A DNA stretch of 64,000 bases. It comes from Gigaspora margarita (lineage: Eukaryota > Glomeromycota > Glomeromycetes > Diversisporales > Gigasporaceae). Within the stretch, counting starts at the first letter, position 1. Each line of letters starts with the position of its first letter. Shown piece by piece: positions 47,558-59,949 of the stretch. The notes under the pieces were generated by a model. It was not told where the DNA came from. It searched no databases and saw nothing but the letters and a program-made list of their open reading frames with translations. The stretch is taken from positions 190,310 through 254,309 of the forward strand of contig WTPW01000557.1 in NCBI GenBank assembly GCA_009809945.1. Reading direction: 5' to 3'. The position numbers and the translations under genes are program-made.

Positions 47558-47761
47558 GACAGGATAAAACCTAAGTCACTAGCTAGTGAAATTTGCTATG
47601 TAAAGTGAAACCTGCTATGTAGATCATATAAAGGTTGAAATCTGCTTTTGTAAATAAAAAATATAGCCAAACTCAAATTTTACCCTAACCTCTAACTCAA
47701 ACTCAGATTTCACTCTATATAGTGAATTTTACTAGCTAGTGACTCAGGTTTCATTCTGTTC
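47558..47761. mobile_element. Hairpin MITE (GTCACTAGCTAGT arms)
   Basis: About 204 bases with ends GACAGGATAAAACCTAAGTC and (complement) GAACAGAATGAAACCTGAGTC, each followed by ACTAGCTAGT. The flanks are AATAAT repeats, so the duplication cannot be fixed. Confidence 0.7.
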
Positions 47762-49915
47762 TATAATAATTATTAATAATCACATATCTTTTTCATTGAT
47801 ATTTATAAAGATAATTCTTTATTATTCATGCTCTATATATTTTTTTAATTATATTCAAATTGAACTTTATCACATTTTCTTCTTCAACACTTTATTGTAT
47901 GGCTTTGAAATTCATTATATAATGAATGTCTAAATATACTAAAAAATTCTGATCTTTAGTGTAACTTGAAATTCAAGCTAATACCTTTAAGTTTCTTTTA
48001 CATGCCTAAACAAAATACTGTAAAAATAACTTGGGAATGCAAATTTGTTATAATTATGTTTTATTTAAAAAATGTAATATTGTAGTAATTATCTTCTAAT
48101 TAGATTTGGACAAAACATTCCAACCAGGTTCTTGTAGTTGCTGAAAAACATATGCAATGTTTCTACATGAAGAATGCAAAAATGCTTAAAATATATATTA
48201 ATATTCAAATAAAGGCCACATGAATTTGATTTTTATTTTGCATTATCTGCTGACCCATTTTTCAATTTTTTCAATTTTTTTTTTTAAGATCCCAATTGTG
48301 TCAATTGTTTGATTTTTGACATTCATTTTTTCACTATTTTCATCTGGCATTACCCAACAGAGACCTTAATTTACTGTAATTGTTCAATAGAACTGACAAA
48401 AAAAATATAACTGCTGATCTAATTTTTTAATTCCTTGTTGTACAAAATGAAAATTAACCTTTTATAACATTAGATGTGAACATTATTCTATTAATTTACA
48501 GTAAATTAGAAAAAAAATCTAACCAACTAACCCATGTTTTCAGATTCCATGTAATACAAAATGAAAAATCTACTTTGTATGGCCTTATTTTGAAATTTAG
48601 CAAGCAATTAATATTTAGACGAGCATATATTAATTTATTTTTATTCACTTTTTATTTATTTATATTTTTTTTAACTTATTAATTTGTTTACTTTATTATT
48701 ATTATTATTATTATTAAATTTTTTTTACTTGCTTTTTTTTTAAGAGTTTTTAAATAGATACTGATTCTAAAATATCAACATAAATTCAGAAATGATGCTA
48801 AACAAAAATAACTAAAATACTTTTTGTCATTATTAACAGATCACCTTAAGGTTCATTTATTAATATATATTAATTTGAGTTTTATTTTTATATTTATTTA
48901 ATAATATCAGGTTCACTTGGTTTCAATTAACTCACCAATAATTACTTTACAAAAAACTTAATTGGCAGAGAATTAATTCAGTTAAGGTTATATTGCAATT
49001 GATTAATTCATGGACAAGTTTGTTTATAAAAAGTTATTTTACCAAAAGCTAATTTCACAAGCAAATTATTCTAGTTATTGTTGTTAGAGTTAAGTTTAGG
49101 TTTAAATTTGTTGCAATTTATAAAAAAACTGTTGGTACAATATATTGAATTATGTAAACTAGCCTTGCTGTAAAATAATTATTTATGACCTAAGTTTTCA
49201 ACAAGCATTAGTTGGTGAAATGATATGGATATAGATTTATTTATTTATTATGCATCAATTGTTTTATTTTTATTTCAAAAAAATCAAAAATATAATTTAA
49301 TTCACAATAATAATGAGGGTTTTAACCCCTGTGAAAATTAATTTATTATAATACTAATTATATTATATAGTTAGTTAATAGCTGCATAACAACCATTAAT
49401 GGTTTTATTTGGCATGCAGGATCACAGGGTAATCATTTTTATATGACAATTAAAAAGCACCTGGTTTTGAATTTAATGTGCCAATCTGGACCATGAAGGG
49501 GCTCAGGTTGTGAGCCATTAAATTCAAAACCAAATGCACTATTATTATTGGATGCAAACTCCAGTATCGGATTTGGTTTTATTTTTCTTTATAACAAATA
49601 AATTATTAGCTTAATTAAGTCTATTTGATATATAAATAGCATTTATATGACCTAATTTATTATTAAAAAGAAAACAAAATAATGTAAATAATATGCTCTA
49701 TTTCTAAAAACTTTGATTTTAAGATGTACTTATATAACATCCCTGGTTTTAGCATGACTGTATCACACAGCTACTCTAATTTTACAACAAGTGAAATAGC
49801 ATGTATTCACAAAATCTTGGATCTGATTGGTTCTTGTGACCTAACTATCGCATGCTGTTTATTTTCATGTATCAAGTATTATATTGTATGCTAATATGGC
49901 TTGTCTTGGGTTGAT
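47762..49915. other. No gene seen
   Basis: AT-rich, non-coding. A short inverted repeat GGTTTTGAATTTAATG / CATTAAATTCAAAACC lies at 49457-49545. Short open frames at 47739-47933 and 48476-48682 are low-complexity. Confidence 0.5.
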
Positions 49916-50855
49916 ATTATTTTCCTGACACAAGCTTTCCTGACAATTCATTTACCCAACAAACCTTTTTTTGACATATCACTTTCCTGACAATACCTTT
50001 TTTTTTGACAGTATTAGATTCCCAACATATGAGTTTCCTGACATATCACTTTTCTTATTTATCTATTTCCTGACAGTATTATTTTTCTGACTGTATTCTT
50101 TTCTTGACAGTATTCTTTTTCTGACAGTATTCTTTTCTATCAGTATTATTTTTCTTACAGTATCTTTTTCTGACAGTATCTTTTCCTAGTGGTACCTTAT
50201 TCTGACAGTATCTTTTACTGACAGTATCCTTTTCTCAGTATATAAAAATTATGCAGTTTAGTATAATTAAACAAATTCATATAATTTTATATTATTTATA
50301 GTATATTGATGTTTTATATTTTATTATATGCTTTCAATTTGGATGTTATTCGACTATATATTTGACTACTATAAGCCAATTAATAATAGACCCAAATAGG
50401 CTAATAACATAGGGCTCTCTATTATTTTCCTGACTACCACTTCTCGAAAAATAAAATTCTGACAAAAATTGACTAGAACTAACTATAACCTAATGCGAGC
50501 TAGGGTACAACTACTAGTTTCAACATTTATTGTTGAGAAAGACTACTTTTAGAAAGTACTGTCAGGAAAGGATAGGGTAATGTCAGGAAAGAGTACTGTT
50601 GAAAAAGTGTACTGTTAGGAAATGAATATTTTTGAGAAAGAATACTATCAGGAAAAGAATACTGTAGAAAAAGAATACTGTCAGGAAAAGAATATTGTCA
50701 GGAAATGGATATAGTCAGAAAACTGATATGTTGGGAAACTCATATGTTAGGAAAAGAATACTGTCAGGAAATACGCATTGTCAGAAAAATGATATGTCAG
50801 AAAAAGGTTTGTTGGGCAAATGAATTGTCAGGAAAGTTTGTGTTAGGAAAATAAT
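49916..50855. mobile_element. Element built of TTTCCTGACAGTATT words in inverted arrays
   Basis: About 940 bases. Ends are ATTATTTTCCTGACACAAGC and (complement) ATTATTTTCCTAACACAAAC, and inverted homology continues through CAATTCATTTACCCAACAAA. The left 300 bases contain about 15 TTTCCTGACAGTAT-like words in one orientation; the right 340 bases contain about 15 in the opposite orientation. The centre is AT-rich and non-coding. Target duplication not determined. Confidence 0.75.
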
Positions 50856-51464
50856 TGGAACTGCTTGTCTTGAGATCTGTTAATGTGACTAGTACTATAG
50901 TATAATAAGACATCTGATTGTTAAAAAAATGTGATTATCCGTAGAATAAAATTACAAATGCTATCACAACCAATAGTAAAAATATGCTTTTTAGATATAA
51001 ATATCAGTGGCCTAATACAAATTTGCATATCTCTTTGCTCAATATTTGGTATCTTTTATTTTTTTTGTAGGATTTTTTATAGGGCTGATTAAATAATAAT
51101 CTCAGATTATCAAAGATGAAAACAAAAGAATTTGTTAATCATTAATATCAAACTTGCTTCTGTTGTTTGATTACCTAATTATGCCAACTATTTGAGTAAA
51201 AAAATAGCTAAAAAAAGTCAATTGAATATTTAATGATTTTGAAAGCATTTTGTATAATAGTTTTAAGTTCAAGAACAAGTGCAAGAACAAAACAATAGCT
51301 TCGCACCTCTAAAATATTATTTAATAAATATCAGCACCCTTATCTAATTGCTATAAATATTATATGCTATAATGCTATAATATTGTAATATTACTATAAT
51401 GCCGCAATATTGCAATTCTGTAATAATGCAATAATACAACTTTGTAATAATACAATACCTAATA
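50856..51464. other. No gene seen
   Basis: AT-rich, non-coding, with TAATATTGCAATAATG-type simple repeats at 51365-51460 next to the following palindrome. Confidence 0.5.
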
Positions 51465-51468
51465 TTAT

Positions 51469-52515
51469 CAGTCATAGGATATGTCCTTTTACAGGGGTTT
51501 GAAATGTTGTCTATAATAAAAATTATAATAAAAACATATGAATTTACTATAGATATAGGTTAGAAGATTCTCTTTGATCTAACTTATTAACTTAAAATTA
51601 AATTTTTTGAGAATATAGAACAAGGGGAGAACAAATTGAGCTTAAAAATCAAATTAAAATTTTGCCGATTTTGCACAAAACGAAAATGTAACTTTGCCAA
51701 AAACGAATATTTTCCGATTTTAAGATAAGAAGCATGTGTAAAAACGTGCTCTGAACAACTTTACTTAGTCAGCAAAAATAGGTTACCTTGTAAGAAAAAT
51801 GGGTTATCTATGTGCTAAAGTTAAAAATTTTGGGTTTTTAATATAAAACCCCTTTTTTTGTCAAGATAACCTGCTTTGGGCTTCTAAGTAAACATGTTCA
51901 GCAGGTAATTCTACTCGTATCGAGGTCAAAACGCGTTTTCTCGAACCTTTTACTAAGTGAAAAATGGGTTTAAAGTTGGAAAAAAATTTTTTTTATAATT
52001 TAGTACAGGGGTTTGCAAAAAACTCATTTTTTCCCAACTTTAAACCCATTTTTCACTTAGTAAAAGGTCCGAGAAAACGCGTTTTAGCCTCGATACGAGT
52101 TTACTTAGAAGCCCAAAGCAGGTTATCTTGACAAAAAAAGGGGTTTTATATTGAAAACCCAAAATTTTTAACTTTAGCACATAGATAACCTATTTTTCTT
52201 ACAAGTTAACCTATTTTTGCTGACTAAGTAAAGTTGTTCAGAGCACGTTTTTACACATGCTTCTTATCTTAAAATTGGAAAATATTCATTTTTGGCAAAG
52301 TTACATTTTCGTTTTGTGCAAAATCGGCAAAATTTTAATTCGATTTTTAAGCTCAATTTGTTCTTCTCCCCTTATTCTATATTCTCGAAAAATTTAATTT
52401 TAAGTTAATAAGTTAGATCAAAGAGAATCTTCTAACCAATATCTATAGTAAATTCATATATTTTTATTATAATTTTTATTATAGACAGCAATTGAAAGGA
52501 CATATCCTATGACTG
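51469..52515. mobile_element. 1-kb palindromic MITE, second full copy
   Basis: Same family as 10253-11324, with ends CAGTCATAGGATATGTCC, flanked by TTAT (51465-51468, 52516-52519). The right arm has lost about 20 bases near the centre relative to the left. No N calls in this copy, so it is the better reference. Confidence 0.9.
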
Positions 52516-52871
52516 TTATAAATTATAATGTTATAATTAACTAACTGCAAGATAGTAGCTTTATGGCACAACACAAATATGCAGCATGTGCTATGGCAAT
52601 AAAATTAATTCTACCACCAACTATAATCCTAGATTGATTCAAATTGCATTTTCTGTAATTTCTCAAATATTAGTAGCAAAAAAATAAATTTTTCTATTAT
52701 ATATATATCATAAATTTGTATTAATTGCCACTAAAATTTTGGATATTATAGAGGATGCAATTTAGAATTGATCCAGGACCAATTTTACAAATTTACCAAT
52801 ATAAAAATAATAATAAGTAAATAAAATAAAAAATACAAATAATAAGCTTGAATATTTAAATAATTTACTAG

Positions 52872-54766
52872 TTTAGTTCTACAAATGCATGAAGCATATT
52901 TATTTCTCTGTGCAGTTGCCCTGGTACAAGAACTAACAAGAAAACGTTTTCTTTAACTTGGTGATATAATAGTGCAAGACACTATTACATGTTACTGCAC
53001 CCTATTTACAGGTTCTATTTTTGATACCAGATATTGTCTCTATGTGTAATAAAATTTTTCAACATTTGCAATTGAATTTTGGTTAATATTAATTGGATTA
53101 GAAATATAAAAATTAGGGGTATTGACTTCTTGATCAGTAACTTGTTAAGTAAGACTGATCTTAGAGATGAACATGATATTTTATTCTTTATTAATCTTAT
53201 AAGGTCTAAAAATTAAAGGTTATTAGTTGATAAGTTAAATCATTTGCAATTTCCATTATATTCTCTTTTCAGATTTCAGCTAATATTGTGTTTTACAATA
53301 TGCGCATATTTTTTCAATTTTCAATATTTTGTGTATTGCAACTAAGATATGTTTCAATTTGGTAGTATCGGTTAAAGTAATTGTTAGTAGATAATGATTT
53401 TTTCTGATAATAATTCAATAACCCTGGAAAGGTAAGAATATAACTTCTCATTAATGACTTTTTGTATCTAAGTACCAATACTAAAAAGTTCATCGAATTG
53501 TAATCTACTAAGAGAATGTATGCCCATAGTGAATTTGTATATTGAATTTTGTTTTCTAATAAAATATTAAAAGCAGCAAAACTGGTTACAATATAGTAAG
53601 TAACTATATTGAACCCTCGATCTAAATAATTTTTTTGACATTTTTGCTTATTGTCAAATGTAAGAAATAAAAGTCCCTCAGGTTATGGCTCCTCTTGTTT
53701 TGACAGTTTATCTTGCCACTTTAGAAATCAATTATATCTCCTACAACTTGTTATATAGTTATTTATATTAATAACTATCTTTGATTATGCAACTGTATAT
53801 TTAATTATTGAGACAGCAAGATAAATTTCTGATACAAATTTTTTATATTAAGCCCCATAAATTGAATTAATAGCAACAGCAACTTTGAATAGCTTTTTCG
53901 AATTTAAGATATCAATAGTATTATTATTCTAAACCAAAGTCTCAACAAACTTGACAACAACTTTATTATGACTATAGAGCTATTCTTATTGGCTATATAC
54001 TATGAGATTCTCCAAAAAAAACTACTATTATTTGGGATCAATAAATCTATATTATTTAGTAATAATATATATTCTGCTTTAGCTATTTCATAATTGAATC
54101 AATGTGTTTTTGTTGACTAGCAAATCTCAAATTCTATTGCTCAGTGAGACTTTATTATATTCATATTCCTTTTCATACAAATTTTGCAGCACAATAATAT
54201 CTTTATAAGACTCTTGTAGCTGCTTTTTTAATTCTTCTATTTTATTTTTTTGATCTTTGAAATACTGACTCATTTATTCAATTTGACTGTTGAGATCCAT
54301 TATCAATTGTGATATTTGACAATTTTCTTGTTAAGTAGTTTCCAAAGGCCTTATAGTTCTGTCAAGCTCAATCATTAAATTGCTTTCATTCTCAAGTCAG
54401 GATCTTTTGTTCTCTTGAAAAGAATTTAATGAACCTACAAGAAACTCATAAAATTGAGGATTAACAAAAAGCTAATTATAATGTACTTCACAAATTAAAT
54501 AATTTTCCAAAGAGTATAGAAGGTTAATAAGCTTAAAAAAATAACTATAATAATGTTGAAGTCATTTAACAGTTTTCTGACCCTTAAAATCTTGCCATTT
54601 TTGGCATTCTTTTATGCCACAAAAATTTACTAATTCTACTATATTTTTCAACAAGACCTGTGCAAATATATTCTAGTTATTCCATTATTGAATTCTAGTA
54701 ACTAAATAATATAAAAAGTCACTTAATACACTAGCTAAAAAGTGCTTTTTTATTTTTTTCACCTAG
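52872..54766 (-). pseudogene. Gene relic: one frame, many stops, coiled-coil part
   Basis: Read on the minus strand, one frame from 54766 to 53224 (about 514 codons) stays coding-like with 24 stops (11 TAA, 6 TAG, 7 TGA) and no frameshift. Readable pieces: LLKNIVELVNFCGIKECQKW, QFYEFLVGSLNSFQENKRS, a coiled-coil-like YFKDQKNKIEELKKQLQES, KLFKVAVAINSIYGA, KFVSEIYLAVSIIKY, LTFDNKQKCQKNYLDRGFN and TSFAAFNILLENKIQYTNS. A continuation in another frame, about 53150-52872, reads PNFYISNPININQNSIANVE. From memory this resembles a multicopy family of uncharacterised Glomeromycotina proteins with a DNEQKGQKNYLDRG-like motif; I cannot verify that. Function unknown. Confidence 0.6.
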
Positions 54767-55024
54767 CATGCATAAAAAATACTTATAAAGTTATATTCTC
54801 ATTTACTTATTTGAAAATAACTTACTATACAAAATTATTTAGAATTGTCAAATCTTGTCATTTTTATAATTTATTTGTATATTGTTTAGTGACAAATAGA
54901 TATATCAAATATTGCAGTATTGTAAAACCTAGCCCACATAAAAAATGAAGTATGATAACCAATCAAATTTGGCAATTTGTTTATAGTTTTTCTAGAACCT
55001 AATTTTCAAATTTGGTATATTTCC

Positions 55025-55505
55025 AAACTATAGTATAATGTGATACTTATTAAATATGAAAATCTCTATAGGCAAAATGTAGTGTGCTTCTATTCAAAAT
55101 TTTTTCTCACTAAGAAAATAATATATATCAACTAATTAAAAGTTGTAAAGTTTATCAAAATGCATTTAATAGTAGTTAGATCATCCAAATTGATTTAGTG
55201 GATAGTGAGATATCATTAAAAAAATAATTGGCTGACTATATAAAATCTCTTATTGTTTACTTAGAGATTTTGTATAGTTAGCCAATCATTTTTTGATAAT
55301 ATCTCACTATCCACTAGGCTAATTTGGATGATCTAACTACTATTAGATCCATCTTGACGAGCTTTACAATTTTTAATTAGTTAATATATATTATTAAATT
55401 AGTAATAAAAATTTATATATAAAAACACTCTATATTTTGCAATTTTCATATATAAATTTGTATTATATTATACTATGATCATCCTTTGGTTAACTATCAG
55501 ATTAT
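55025..55505. mobile_element. 0.5-kb hairpin MITE, TTAA family member
   Basis: An inverted repeat with inner arms GTGGATAGTGAGATATCATT / AATATCTCACTATCCACT and outer arms ACTATAGTATAATGTGAT / ATCATAGTATAATATAAT. The right side ends near TTAATTAATA; the left terminus is not clear. Related to 57723-58235 and 29993-30491. Confidence 0.7.
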
Positions 55506-56015
55506 TAATTAATATATATATATATAGATATTAGGTATGCTAATTTATAAAAACTTTTATCACATGTTAAAAACTGCTATACACAGTATAGTATTGTATT
55601 TTGTAAGCTTGTAAAATTAAAAATCTTTTAAAAATATATAATAATTTTCTATCTGCACATTTATATTAACTTAATAATTTATATAATCTGTAAAATGCTA
55701 TCTAAATATAAGTTGATTTTGCTTAAAAAATGGTTTATAATATATTATGATGTAATTATATAATTATAATTTGACTATATAGAAAAAGAAGTTTGTTTAA
55801 ACTTTAAAAAATTGCTGAATCTAATAAACATGATTGAACACTTTTGTTATACATTCAATTATATAGTATTCTATATATAGTATGTGCTATTTTGGCACAT
55901 GCATGAGCATATTTCAAAACCTAGTATGCTATTTTTAGGAATACAATTTTTAAAATAATGCCCATAATCATTATTTTACAATAATATAGCATTAGATCTT
56001 TGATTTTATTCTAGC

Positions 56016-56308
56016 AGGACCCCAGACATCTAGTATAGATTTCATACTTGAAATTTTTAGCAAAAACACATAAAATTTAAAAAGCAAAAAACAGTTTTTG
56101 GCAATTATCTTGGCATCTAGTGGTCCAATTTGAATGAACGTTTTTTTAAAATAAAGCTCTCAGTGAGATGCATCTAAAAAAAAAAGTTCATTCAATTCTA
56201 ATGACTGGTTAGAAGTTATTAAAGTAAATAGATTTTGTTATTTTTAACAAATTAGATCAAAATTGGCCAAAATCCAGTTATGACCTATATGAGAGATGTC
56301 TGGGTCCT
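56016..56308. mobile_element. hAT-type MITE (AGGACCCCAGACATCT)
   Basis: A perfect 8-bp duplication ATTCTAGC (56008-56015, 56309-56316). Ends are AGGACCCCAGACATCT and (complement) AGGACCCAGACATCT. 293 bases, non-coding. Confidence 0.85.
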
Positions 56309-56539
56309 ATTCTAGCAATAACTAAAAATAAGTAATTACCAAAGTATCAGAAAAGAGTGCCAGAATATAGATAAGATTTTCTGGGTCACGTAACAACCTG
56401 ATATCTGACTTGGTCAGGATTATATGACCTAGAATAATTAAAATTTGATTCTTAATTGGCTATTTCCTCTCCAGGTATTTGTATTACTTGTGCAAATAAA
56501 TGATCTACCAAACAACCAACATGCATACAAGAAACAAGC

Positions 56540-56950
56540 AAAAATAGTTTTTTTAATTGTTTTATTTTTTATTTTTAAATCATTTTATTTTTTATTTTTT
56601 TTAATTGTTTTATTTTTATTTTTTATTTTTTTAATTGCTTTATTTATTTTTTTAACTTTTTTTTTTTAAAACTATTTTTTTCTTTTTTTTTAACTTATTT
56701 TTTTAATAAAATTTATTTATTTATTTAATTTATATTAATTATTTTTTTGTTTTTTAAATTAATTTTTATTTTTTTTATTTTTTTAATTTGGTTTTTTTAT
56801 TTATTAATTTTTTTAATTTTTTTTTAATTTGTTTTATTCTTTTTTTTAAATTATTTTATTTTTAATTTTTTTTTAAAATTTTTTTTTTATTTTAAATTTT
56901 TTTTAAGTTACTTTTTTATTTAAATTTTTTTCAATTTAATTTTTTAAATT
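56540..56950. repeat. T-rich low-complexity tract
   Basis: About 410 bases of T with interspersed A (TTTTTTATTTTTTTAATTG type). The open frame across it (56445-56669) is an artefact of composition. Confidence 0.8.
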
Positions 56951-57718
56951 ATTTATTTATTGTCTAAAGGACACTACAGGTAGATCCATAGTACACCCAA
57001 TGTCTGTGTGTTAGCAAATTCTAACTTCTGATTAGATAGATCAAGTATAACAGAAAAAAACAATCAAAACAATAAAAAACTAATACTTATTGGCTAGATT
57101 AGGTGTAAAATATTTGTCCTTTGGACTTTAATTGCAAATCTGGATAAGTTTGCAATATTTCTATATTTAGAATTGGAGCAAAGCAAATACATAAAAAGGT
57201 AGTACAAAATCTAAATTAGGCCTGTATATATAAAATTTTTATATGATTTAAAGAATTTTAAAAATGTTTTTACTTATATCTTCTTATTTACAAGACTGAT
57301 TTTAATAAATTTTGGCAGTAGATGCACAAGAACCTGCTTTACAACTTTATTTATAGCCAAAAATAATATTTACTTAGTACAAAAAAAACTTTTTATAAGG
57401 GTTATCATCAGATTTACTAATATATTGTTTATATATTTGTTTATTTTCAATTCCAAATATAGTAATAATATAGCTATAGTGCTAATCTTATCCAGATTGG
57501 TAATTAAATAGTTCTCATTTTCCTAGTTTATTTTTTTAATTCGTTATTTATTTATTTATTTTAAATTATTTTTTTAACTTATTTTTTTTTATTTTAGAAA
57601 AATAATTATTGGCCAAAATTGGGAGAATTACAAAACCAGGCATGACGAACACAGCTAATAACAGAAAACAAGAGAATAATAAAAGATGTAAGCTGTGTAT
57701 AACTCATTAAAAGATGCA
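56951..57718. other. No gene seen
   Basis: AT-rich, non-coding sequence. No terminal repeats recognised. Confidence 0.5.
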
Positions 57719-57722
57719 TTAA

Positions 57723-58235
57723 TTGATAATTTGTCTATCAACTAGAGAGTGATCATAGTATAACTTAATGCAGATCACATATAAAAATTACTAAAGGCAA
57801 AATATGGCATGCTTCTATCTAAATTTTTTTCTTACTAAGTTAATGATACATGTCCACTAATTAAAAGTTGTAGAGCTTATTAAGGCACATATAACAGTGG
57901 TTAGATCATTCAAATTGTTCCAGTAGATGACAAGATATTGTCAAAAAATGATTAGTTGGCTTTATTAAATTTATATAAACAATATTTGTTTACATAGAGA
58001 TTTTATATAGTTAGCTAATCATTTTTTGATAATATCTCATCTTCTACTAGGCTGATATGGATGATCTAACTACTGTTAGATATGTCTCAATGAGCTCTAT
58101 AACTATTAATTAGTGGACATGTATAGTTAACATAGCAAAAAAAATTTTTAAATAAAAGCATGCCATATTTCGTCTATATGTGATTTGCATCATGTTATAC
58201 TATGATCACTCTCCAGTTGATAGGTAGATTATCAA
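57723..58235. mobile_element. TTAA-flanked hairpin MITE
   Basis: A 513-bp palindrome flanked by TTAA (57719-57722, 58236-58239). Ends TTGATAATTTGTCTATCAAC / TTGATAATCTACCTATCAAC, then GAGAGTGATCATAGTATAAC in both arms. Centre around AAACAATATTTGTTTA. Confidence 0.85.
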
Positions 58236-58569
58236 TTAACTAATTATCAGAACAACCACTACCAATAATACAAAATTATCATGCTATGCCCTATTAATTA
58301 TTGAGCTATGCCCAATACTAATCATCATGTTACTCTCCAAACTAACTATCACTCTACATTCTATATTAACTATTGTTCTATATTCTATACTAATTATTGT
58401 ACAACACCTATACTAACTATTTATTCTAACTATCACAAACATTTATTCCAACTATCGTAATATGTATGTTTCAAGTATCGCATATTGTTTGTTCTAACAA
58501 AAAGAAAAAAATGTTAGTACTATAAATTGAAAAAAATATAATGCATATAGAAAAAAAAACTTACTGTCA

Positions 58570-59035
58570 GTGCTGAAAAATATTCCAAAAACTCACTCTA
58601 AAGAAGAATTACCAAGAAAAAAAAAAGCAAGTAAAAAAAACCCCAGAATCCACATAATGAAAAATTTATCAGAAGTACTGAAGAAACTTCCAAAGACCTT
58701 AAACCTAAAGAAAAGAAGCATTAGTATCATACAAAACAAAAAAAAAATTGAGCTTACTGAACGAACAGACTTACTAAAAAATTTATAAAGAACCCAGAAT
58801 TACCAAGAAAAAAAATACTAAAGAAACAAAACCTGAACCTAACGAAAAAAATATTAGTAAAAGAAAAATCCCAAGCCAAACCCCTTTAAGAAAAAAATAG
58901 AAAAGAACAACACACCAAAACAGCATATAAAAAACCTACCAAGAACAACAATCCACGGAACAATGAAGAACTTAACAATATTATCTATGATGATATCTGC
59001 AATGACTACAACTCCAAAAATGGTATTATTTAATT
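58570..59035 (+). pseudogene. Lys/Asn-rich coding relic, family not recognised
   Basis: 58570-58788 is an open stretch beginning LKNIPKTHSKEELPRKKKAS, and a frame near the end reads TAYKKPTKNNNPRNNEELNN before IIYDDICNDYNSKNGII and a TAA at about 59033. The frames in between shift, and the composition is A-rich, so this could also be low-complexity chance. No domain is recognised. Confidence 0.3.
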
Positions 59036-59430
59036 AAGGGTACAATTCAATCTTCATTTTATAATGTAACAGATTCAGTTTCAATTATTTTAAAGATTTT
59101 ATATAAATTGCAATTCGAATAGATTATTAATTCAAAATTTCTCAATAACTTTACTAAAAACAACTGATAAAAATTGATAGTTTCTGGGTCAAGAATAACA
59201 ATGATATTATATGAATTTATTTAATAAAGAGAAAGACACATTTTGAAGTATTGGAACTCAACTAATTTAATTTATATTAAAGATAAAATTAGGTTTGCTT
59301 ATATATTTTATTATATATGAAATAATTTATAATAAATACTTCTATAGTATGTTTTTTTATTATTTTATCTCTTGTTTTAATTGTATTACCCTATCTTATC
59401 TATGAAATTTATCCAATTCATATGATATAT

Positions 59431-59659
59431 TGTCACAGCTGATGCTGGAAATGGCTGATGCTGAAATTTGGGGTTGCAATTTGAAAATATATGCCCTGTT
59501 AAAACCTACATATACTCTTTAATAATCAATTCTAACCCTAAACACTAACCCAACCCTAAAAAAAAAGACTGACAAAATTACCCAAAAAAATTTTAAAAAA
59601 ATTTGTATCAAAATAGATCGAAATTTCAGCATTAGCCATTTTCAGCATCAGCTGCAACA
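59431..59659. mobile_element. MITE with CAGCTGATGCTG ends
   Basis: 229 bases; ends TGTCACAGCTGATGCTGGAA and (complement) TGTTGCAGCTGATGCTGAAA, both followed by TGGCTRATGCTGAAATTT. Flanked by TATAT. Interior carries CTAACCCTAAACACTAACCC and then AACCCTAAAAAA. Confidence 0.8.
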
Positions 59660-59949
59660 TATATTAAATTTATTAAATTTAATGATAGTGTTACTTTGAT
59701 CTTACATTATTATCAGGAGTGGTAAGTTGACTTCCTAATATTTACAAAAGCAATTCAATTTTCATATCATACTCATATCTCAGATGATATTATGATATTG
59801 TTTAAGGATTTTTATATCAGATATTATTCATACAGATAAAATATTTAAAGTTACAAAAAAAGAAAATTTCAAAGTTACCAATAATGTAATAATTATAGCT
59901 AATAATCATACTACATTTTACTTGACAAAACTACATAATATTTATAACA

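Noticed and set aside
56445-56669. Hydrophobic membrane protein
   Set aside because: The Phe/Leu/Ile run is produced by a T-rich low-complexity tract.
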